Below are positions 17,364-23,320 of a DNA stretch of 23,320 bases, one piece after another. Origin of the DNA: Chara braunii (taxonomy: Eukaryota; Streptophyta; Charophyceae; Charales; Characeae); contig BFEA01000002.1 in NCBI GenBank assembly GCA_003427395.1, positions 1,294,158 to 1,317,477 of the forward strand, given 5' to 3'. Numbering within the stretch: position 1 is the stretch's first letter; every line of letters begins with the position of its first letter. Below the pieces are notes generated by a model. The model was given only the letters and a program-made list of their open reading frames with translations, ran no database searches and was not told the DNA's origin. The position numbers were made by a program, and so were the translations under genes.

Positions 17364-17536
17364 GAAAAGGATGGCTGCAGATAACGAGAGGCTGATGGGA
17401 GTCATGTTATAATCACGAAGTTGGGTTTTAAGTAGGGAACCTGGAAGCAGTGGGTGGGTCCCTTCTTTCAAAGGAACATCTGGCTCTCCTGGACAGAATA
17501 AGGGCTTGCAGTCTCATGTATGAGAAGAGGTTGGTT

Positions 17537-18361
17537 TCATAGGGGAGCCAGTGTGTCTGCAAATGCTGTTTTTTGCCAAGCAGGAGCCCCAGGTCCCATG
17601 GGATGTGCACCCCTATGAGGGAGTGGAAGGCCGCGTAACTGGGTGACCATTGGGCAAGCCAATAGGCAATGTTCGAGTGTTGCCCAGGCTGGCAGTGATA
17701 ACCTCCCACAGTAGGTGCAAATAGGTAACAGCAACCCTTTTTGCTCCAGGTCTGTTCGAGATACCAGCCAGTCAGGGGTGAGCAGGCAACAATGGAGAAT
17801 CTGCCGTTGCAGAGCTCTCAGGTTTGTGGGCATGATCTTAGCATACTTAGCCCAGGGTAGATTGTTGATCATCCATGGCTCCAAGGGTGAGTCCCGCGCC
17901 CATCTTGTGGATAGTGTTTGGTATATTGTTGAGGCGGTATGCAAGGCCCTGTAGCCCCCTTTGACTGTGTAGTCCTATATATGCATGGGTTTCGAACCAG
18001 GCCATTCCCACTCTGTCGGGTTAAATGGCAGCCTGACGACTGGAATTGTGGGTTCAAATACAAAGAGACCTCCTTGCAGGTCCGCGACCACTCGTACATG
18101 CACCAGGCCCCCCCGGTTCTAAATCCCATCCAGGTTGTCGTATCTCGTAAGTTTGGAGAGTCTGGCACATGGCATATGGGGGTCGTACGCTTCTAACATG
18201 GATTGCCCATTGTCATTTATGTGGACTCTATATATGGTCAGTGGTCGGGGGAGGTCTGCATATTTAATGACCCAGTTGTTTGGCCCGACTGTTGGTCCAG
18301 TTTGGAGGGCGAGCCGCCAGGCCAGGGGGAGGGCTTCCTTCAACTTAAGGATCTCCTTCAC
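17537..18361 (-). pseudogene. Second LINE ORF2 remnant, C-terminal part, minus strand
   Basis: Three frame-shifted segments align with 14950-15660 of the plus-strand LINE. The first (18119-18361) has LPLAWRLALQTG and NNWVIKYADLP; the second (about 17945-18118) has FVFEPTIP and LPFNPTEWEWPG; the third (17537-17944) has TIYQTLSTRWA, LRALQRQILHCCLLTPDWLV, CTYCGRL and LEHCLLACPM. The last items form a CX2C...HX4C zf-RVT domain with its ligands intact. Protein similarity to the plus-strand LINE is moderate, so this is a related but distinct L1-clade family. The RT domain, expected to the right, is absent, so this is a 5'-truncated and frameshifted fossil. Confidence 0.78.
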
Positions 18362-19419
18362 GAGAGCTCAAGCCACTCAGGTAAGTGTCGTGCACCTAAG
18401 GGTTTCCCATGTGTGCATTGTATGCTCTATCGGGGTATTCCTTGGTCTCTTTCCCTCCTCTACGGTCTTGACTGTGTGCATGAGTTTGTAACTGCTTTCT
18501 CACCTGATGGATGGAGAGCTGAAGTGTCTTGATCTGAGCACCATACCTTTTTACAGTGCTTTGTCTTTTTAATTTTTGGGCGGCTGTAGTTAGTAGGTTC
18601 TCTCTGAAGTTGAATTTCGTTTTTTAGTACTGTAGGGGGAGAAACTTCCGAGAACGTAGGTCCATGTGGGACTTCTCCTGGTTGGGACCCACTCACAGCT
18701 ACGTGGGAACCATAGGTACCCAGTGGGACCCGCCCCAATTTAGAAGGGCCCCTTAGGCCCAAATCTGTTGACGTCAGTTTCATTCTCCATCTTGTTGGAG
18801 TTCGGATTTTACACTATCGGTTAGAGAACTTACTGCCCAGGGGATCTCGACTGAGATGTTTTGCGGACTCTACCACACGGTCCGCCACTTGGCTCGCACC
18901 TTATACACCCTCAATTCTTCGTTGTTTTATGTCGTTGCTCAACATCTGATTTGGTCTACATTCACGAAACTGATCAGATTAGGCAGGAGAGGATCTCGCA
19001 CCTAATCTGATCAGGGTTGAGACGCTGGATCACAACTCTAATCTGATTTTTTTTTTGTTTTTTTTAGGCTTCCTCTAGTCCAAATGTATTGTCGCTCCGA
19101 CTAGGAGTTCTACCTTCTCTTTCTTTGTACTTTTCAGTTTGTTCCTTTCACTGAGTTTATTTTTCGATGCCCGTGGAGACTCGTAAATGAAAGGAAGAGA
19201 GGAGAGATAGGGAAAGTAACCGACTTGAGTGGATACGGACTGGGAAGAGAAGTGTTCGCCCAAGAGAGAGGGAGAGTGTTCCCCGTGAGAGTCTTATTGA
19301 TTCTTTTGCTGATTGGCATCTCTCTAACCCACGTGTCGACGATAACGGTCCACATAGCCACAAATGACTTCAGTTCTGGCCTTGCTGAATGCAGTTGGTG
19401 TAGCGGAAAAGCCGGTATG
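18362..19419. other. Gene-free stretch with a hairpin
   Basis: No supported gene. It contains a TGACGTCA palindrome at 18769-18776, a perfect 14-bp-arm inverted repeat at 18970-19014, and a T-rich run ending in TTTTTTTTAG near 19047-19067 that resembles a 3' splice site. The open frames on both strands between 19075 and 19420 have no recognisable domain. Confidence 0.5.
18970..19014. repeat. Perfect inverted repeat, 14-bp arms, 17-base loop
   Basis: CTGATCAGATTAGG (18970-18983) and CCTAATCTGATCAG (19001-19014) are exact reverse complements. Ten bases of the right arm (CTAATCTGAT) recur at 19038-19047. It could be a transposon end, a hairpin in RNA, or a protein-binding site; nothing in the sequence decides. 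Confidence 0.9.
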
Positions 19420-20253
19420 CAAGCACTCTATGACAGTGTTTTGCAACGGGAACAGCAGGCGGAGGAGCAGAGAAAAACTTCACACCCCGATCAGTTGTCC
19501 ATTTGGAAACTCTTCGTTTGTCGAGAAAAGAACAGTGCGGGGAATAAATGCAGTCAATCTTCATCGCTATAATTCAAGTCCAGAATCTTGAAGATCATAC
19601 CACTCGGTTCGCCCAAGTTCTTGCATAAATGCAGAAATTTTGGGAATAATTGACCAAGATGACCGACAAATACAGTGGCTTAGCGGTAGAAGTTGCAGGC
19701 CTGCAACAAGCCTAAGTGCCTAATCCTCTTCCTCTACCCCCAAGTTATGGAGTTGCTTGCCTCTCTTACCATATCTTCTTCTTCTTCTTCTTCTTCTTCT
19801 TCTTCTTCTTCTTCTTCTTCTTCTTTTTCATCTTCTCCTCAGAGTGTGGTTGACAACCTATCGGAACCTGCAATAGGTGCAGACTCCACTGTTGCTTCAT
19901 CCAGTGACAGCGCAGGAAGTTCTGCAAGTGCTGCAGCCCCAAGATCAGAATCAGCAGATGCTGGTCCAAGGATAACGCTGAGTCATGGATCAGCTATATG
20001 CGATCCTACTTCAAGGTGCTGGGAACACAGAAGGTGATCAAGTCCTGATTATGGGGACGAATGTGGAATCCGTTGTACTAGACTTCTTAGAAAACCGAAC
20101 TATGAGGGGATGGGTATACAAGGATTAAACTGACACAGTGGCTTAAAGCCACACCGATTGCCACACTTGAAGAGATCCTAATCAAACAATATAAAAACCC
20201 ACATGTTGCCGCAAGAGTACGAAACAAGCTTGATTACCTCAAGTGCAGCAAGT
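19420..20253 (+). pseudogene. Decayed gag of a Ty3/gypsy-type element
   Basis: Readable pieces in changing frames are: QALYDSVLQREQQAEEQRK (about 19420-19476), a Ser-rich tract encoded by the TTC microsatellite, then SWISYMRSYFKVLGTQK, DQVLIMGTNVESVVLDFLENRTMRGWVY and finally TPIATLEEILIKQYKNPHVAARVRNKLDYLKC. The last block, with the W-I-x-Y-M-R-S-Y-F start, is the layout of a retrotransposon gag (capsid) domain. There are stops at about 20055 and 20127, and frameshifts between the blocks. The gene is cut off at 20253, where the sequence passes directly into the middle of a family-A LTR; no zinc knuckle or pol follows. Assignment to family A is by adjacency. Confidence 0.6.
19774..19826 (+). 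repeat. (TTC)n microsatellite in gag remnant
   Basis: About 17 TTC triplets lie in the gag remnant, encoding polyserine in the frame that continues as SSSPQSVVDNLSEPA. The repeat is the same motif on the same strand as the one in the family-A LTRs but lies in a different part of the element. Confidence 0.95.
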
Positions 20254-20264
20254 AGTCGGGCTCC

Positions 20265-21023
20265 GCCCAAGAGGCTGGTAGGTCGCTATATCTCCAAGAG
20301 GAGTGAGCTGCTCCTCCTTATTTGTCGGGTGCAAGTTTGGGTGTCACACTGCCGGAGCTTCTAGAGGAGCGCTAGTGTGCAGTCTTGGGGGAAGAGGAGT
20401 GCCCAACTCTCCACCTTTGGCTATGGTGGAAGGGGATGGGTAGGAGGAGGAGGAAGAAGGGGACTAGGGAGGAGAGCGCCATGGGTACTTAGCTGGCTAT
20501 GAAAGGCGCAATCTTCATCTCGTTGGTAGGCGCAGCATTTGGAAGGCCCCTAGTGGGGTAGCGCCACATCAAGAAGGCTTCAAGGCGGAGTCAGGCATGA
20601 CAGCCTAAACAAAGGAGGACAAAGATGCTTTTGTGTTGTCTTTTGAACATTCGGCAAAGCCCTTAGTAGTCCACCATAGCCCAGACCTGTCGAAGGTGGG
20701 GGAAGATGGAGATCATGGCTATGGTGGACCTCATATTGGTTGGTAGTAGAAGAGGGATTCAGACATTGATTCTGGTTCAGCCATTCATCAGTGTTAATTT
20801 ATTATTTATTGCTTGAATAAGAGAGGGGGAGATAAGGAGGAGTCGGTTAGCAAGAGAAGGGGGATTTGTCATTGGTCCTTTGCTGGTGTACATCTTCTTC
20901 TTCTTCTTCTTCTTTGGTCTCTCTCTCTCCTCTCAAGTTCGTTCATTTCTTTTTGCAATTGGACGGTATTGTATTTCCTTGTGTCTTTGCACTTCAGAAT
21001 TGGCGAGAATCATAAAAAAGGCA
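20265..21023 (+). mobile_element. Family-A LTR, 3' fragment, plus strand
   Basis: This matches about 1037-1786 of the left LTR (GCTATATCTCC, GAGGAGCGCTAGTGTGCA, the CATCAAGAAGGCTTCAAGG block, CATGGCTATGGTGGACCTCAT, the CTT microsatellite and the GAATTGGC end). The first ~500 bp of the LTR are missing. The end is blurred: ATTGTTAT at 21023-21030 fits both the PBS side of this LTR and the outer end of the next, inverted LTR. Confidence 0.85.
20894..20915 (+). repeat. (CTT)n microsatellite, short allele in LTR
   Basis: About seven CTT triplets at the position where the left LTR has about 15. Confidence 0.9.
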
Positions 21024-21024
21024 T

Positions 21025-22307
21025 TGTTATGATCCTGGCCAATTTCAAGATACACATCCATCAGAAAGTACAATGCCATCCAATTGCAGAAAGAAATGAA
21101 TGAACTTGAGAGGAGAGAGAGGATTAGAAGAAGAAGAAGAAGTAAGAAAGAAGAAGAAGATGATGTACACCAGCATAGAAAAATGACAAGGCTCTTCTTC
21201 TTCGCCCAACAATCTCCTCCTCCTTATCTCCCCCTTCTCTTATTCATACAAGAAATAATAATACAATGTTGAATGGTTGATCCAGAATCAATGTCCAAGT
21301 TCCTCTTCTACTGCAGGTATCACTTGAGGTCCACCATAGCCATGGCCGCCTCTCCCACTCTTCACTCTCATAGGCCGAGGCTATGGCGGACTACTAGGCC
21401 TTGCCCAGATGCCCAAAGGACAACCCAAAGCAGCTATGGCTGCTCTAGCTCAGGCCGCCATGCCTGACCCTGCCTTGAAGCTTCTTGGTGTGGCTCTCCC
21501 CAGTTGGGGACTCCTTGCTGTAGCGCCCACCCAGGTGATGAGGATGGCTGCCCCCATACCCAGGTAAGTACCCCTGGTGCTCCTCCCCCTTCCTGTCCTT
21601 CTTCCTCCTCCGTGTCCTTCTCCTTCCCCCAGCAGTGCTGCTGTTGGATAGCGCTGCTCCAACTAGTGCTCCAACCAGTGTGTCGCCAAACTTGCATATC
21701 GAAAAAGAGGCCAGGCTCTTCGCCCAACTGGGAGATATAGCGGCCTGCTTGCCTCTTTGGGCGGTGACTTCCAAGGCGCTCGGCCTTCCAAGCAACCGGT
21801 ACCTCCTCCCTTTCGGAGGGAAACATCATTGCAGACTCTGATATTGCCCGTACAGCCCCCAGACCCAGACTGGTTGGACTGGTATCCGCCTAGACCTAAC
21901 CTACAACTACTGGGCCTCTAAAAATGCCACTTTTGTCTTCTTCTGCTCGTCCTCCAGTACCCGCACATCTTCCCCTTCAGGGTGCGGTACCGGCCTACCC
22001 GCTACTTGAGTGTTTTTTTCCTGCTGCAATCCCTCAATGTCACGGCCACAGGTAAGTACCGGCCCTGAGGGCCCAATGAACGAGCAAGTGCCCTTGCGGG
22101 CCACACACACATTCAAGCCAACCAGCACTCAGACAGGCACAGCCACACACACCCTCGAGCCAATCGGCACTCAGACAGACATGCAGTCCAGCAAGCGTGT
22201 ACACACAGACTTCGTAGCAAGCGGGAAACTCAGCAGGGCGTTCAGTCTATGGGCAAAACTCATAAATCAGTTGTGTGTTTCAGTCCATGTTTGGACGGGT
22301 CATCACA
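21025..22307 (-). repeat. Family-A 3' LTR, full length, minus strand
   Basis: This 1283-bp LTR starts TGTGATGACCC and ends TAACA on the minus strand and aligns end to end with 539-1786. It directly follows a polypurine tract. It lies tail to tail with the plus-strand LTR fragment at 20265-21023. An interrupted GAA tract at about 21125-21163 corresponds to the CTT microsatellite of the other copies. Confidence 0.88.
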
Positions 22308-22310
22308 CTA

Positions 22311-22320
22311 CTCCCCCCTC
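22311..22320 (-). other. Polypurine tract of family-A element
   Basis: On the minus strand this reads GAGGGGGGAG, three bases before the TG of the 3' LTR. It is the expected plus-strand primer for this element. Confidence 0.8.
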
Positions 22321-22348
22321 AAGAGCGAGGTCCCTTCGAGCGAGTAAC

Positions 22349-22687
22349 TCATTCCGAGTCCTCGACAAACGCATCGTAAGCAAGCAAGGCAAATAGGTTC
22401 CTAGAGTACTCTGTTGCAGTGAGTCTTGCAGAGATCTTAGGTACATCGTTAGTGGCGATTTGTCGCTCGTAGGCTTTGACAACGCGCGGTGCACTGCGTA
22501 GCAGTTCCTGTTTGGAAATCCAGTACAGATCGTCTAACGGGTAATAAATGAAGTGAACCTCGTACTGTCTGTTGCGTCCCTTCCCTATGTGCTGTTTGAT
22601 TCTGTCTATCTCATGCCCGCCTTTGATCGCACGAGGGATCATGTCTTCGCGATAGTCGAACGTCTTAGCATCACAGTGGAGGTACAA
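22349..22687 (-). pseudogene. Pol C-terminus with chromodomain-like region
   Basis: The frame contains GHEIDRIKQHIGKG, RQYEVHFIYYPLDDLYWISK and QELLRSAPRVVKAYE, matching the layout of the chromodomain of chromoviruses and of the family-B element (EVDINDI, YRVRF, DRWLTREEL). It ends at the window's PPT side with TAA. A frameshift near 22690 separates it from the segment upstream. Confidence 0.75.
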
Positions 22688-22887
22688 TTTCGATGCAGGA
22701 ACACGGGGTATGTGCGCAAATGGGCTGGCACATCAACTACGTACGAAGGGCCAAAGTGGTCTTCGCCAATCACATCCAAAACTTCCCACGGTCCGTAATA
22801 GAGTGGGAAAAGTTTGCGAGAGACCCCTTCTTCTTCTGAGAATTCAGACATCTTGACCCAGACATAGGTTCCCACCTGAATGTCCAA
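22639..22887 (-). pseudogene. Integrase C-terminal GPY/F-like segment
   Basis: This has GTYVWVKMSEFSEEEG, LYYGPWEVLDVIGEDHFG, and HLRTYPVF, equivalent to YFGPWEILDVVGDELD and HLRTYPVFHAS of family B. It is in a different frame from both neighbours, so there are indels near 22880 and 22690. Confidence 0.78.
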
Positions 22888-23320
22888 CGGTCGGAGCCTG
22901 CCAAGCGTGATAGATCATGGCGTGTTGTCGCTTGGTCATGGCTGCAATGACAACCTTGTGCAAGCGATCATACTTGGCCTTGAAGCCAGGCCTGCCGGGT
23001 GTTAAGCCAGCTGGCTGCTCAGGGAATAGGTAGGAGAGCGGATTACGGATCTGCCAACCAAGATGCAGCCTGTTAGGTGTCATGCCGGTGGCAAAATGGA
23101 TGGAGTTCTTGTACAGCCCCCTAACGGAATACAACTCTCCATCCCATGTTTCCTGATCCGGGATAATCAAAGCGCGGAGAAGTTGGAACACAGTCTGGTT
23201 GATTTCTTCAGCCAAACCGTTGGCCTCAGGGTGTCGGCCAGATGTCATACACAGCCTGATCCCCAGATGAGACGTGAAGTCCTTCCATTCAGTACTAATG
23301 AAGCGCGGGTCCCGATCGCT
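22844..23320 (-). pseudogene. Integrase core, partial at the window edge
   Basis: The frame is open to the right edge and begins SDRDPRFISTEWKDF, holding the second catalytic aspartate; TSGRHPEANGLAEEIN follows with the catalytic glutamate 36 residues later (D-35-E). It then has GLYKNSIHFATGMTPNRLHLG. It lacks the first aspartate and zinc finger, which lie outside the window. The frame is lost after about 22885. Confidence 0.85.

Larger units (their letters stand above)
21025..23320 (-). mobile_element. Family-A Ty3/gypsy element, minus strand, 3' part, runs off the right edge
   Basis: Reading on the minus strand from the window edge: integrase core, GPY/F-like region, chromodomain-like region, polypurine tract, 3' LTR. 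The order is that of Ty3/gypsy chromoviruses. The 5' part (gag, protease, RT) would lie right of the window. Two frameshifts in the pol remnant make this copy defective. Confidence 0.88.

Noticed and set aside
18135-18532. Two plus-strand open frames of about 110-118 codons
   Set aside because: They are mostly antisense to the minus-strand LINE ORF2 remnant; no domain seen.
1-23320. CRISPR array, prokaryotic operon or host defence system
   Set aside because: The short repeats lack the regular repeat-spacer form, and all recognisable proteins are eukaryotic retrotransposon enzymes.

Overview
This is eukaryotic, almost certainly streptophyte (plant-lineage) nuclear DNA, and nearly everything recognisable in it is transposable-element debris. 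The evidence is Ty3/gypsy retrotransposons with C-terminal chromodomains (chromovirus type), primer-binding sites of the initiator-tRNA-Met type, an L1-clade LINE with a plant-style RT zinc-binding tail, and many microsatellites and short tandem repeats. A charophyte such as Chara, or another large streptophyte genome, would fit; that is a recollection-based impression, not something the sequence proves. I found no host protein gene, rRNA, tRNA or CRISPR array that I can support.

Layout, left to right. 1-538 has no gene. 539-1786 is a complete plus-strand LTR (family A) with a tRNA-type primer-binding site just after it. 1800-4341 is non-coding accessory DNA with a 31-bp tandem array, a diverged duplicated block and a paired 14-bp motif found several times. 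4342-4676 and 13342-16504 are two halves of one plus-strand L1-like LINE. It is split by a minus-strand Ty3/gypsy element (family B, 4677-13341) with two LTRs of about 927 bp, a 4-bp target duplication, PBS, PPT, gag and pol. Gag, protease and RT of that element are broken by stops, frameshifts and a local duplication, but its RNase H-integrase-chromodomain part is one open frame of about 2 kb. A run of 265 Ns lies inside gag and is flanked by a 93-bp exact duplicate, which looks like an uncollapsed contig overlap.

16505-18361 holds the 3' part of a second, related LINE on the minus strand, so the two LINEs converge. They share a tail sequence, and a 5 x 22-bp minisatellite lies between them. 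18362-19400 has no gene but contains a perfect 14-bp-arm hairpin. 19420-20253 is a decayed plus-strand gag fused directly to the 3' 760 bp of a family-A LTR (20265-21023). This abuts, tail to tail, a full minus-strand family-A LTR (21025-22307), giving a large imperfect palindrome. The minus-strand element continues off the right edge with PPT, chromodomain and integrase fragments.

The genes do not form a host pathway. They are the replication modules of retrotransposons (Gag capsid; Pol protease, RT, RNase H, integrase; LINE RT), mostly dead. The insertion order is readable: the LINE came first, then gypsy B jumped into it. No convincing new biological system is visible; the points most worth checking are structural.
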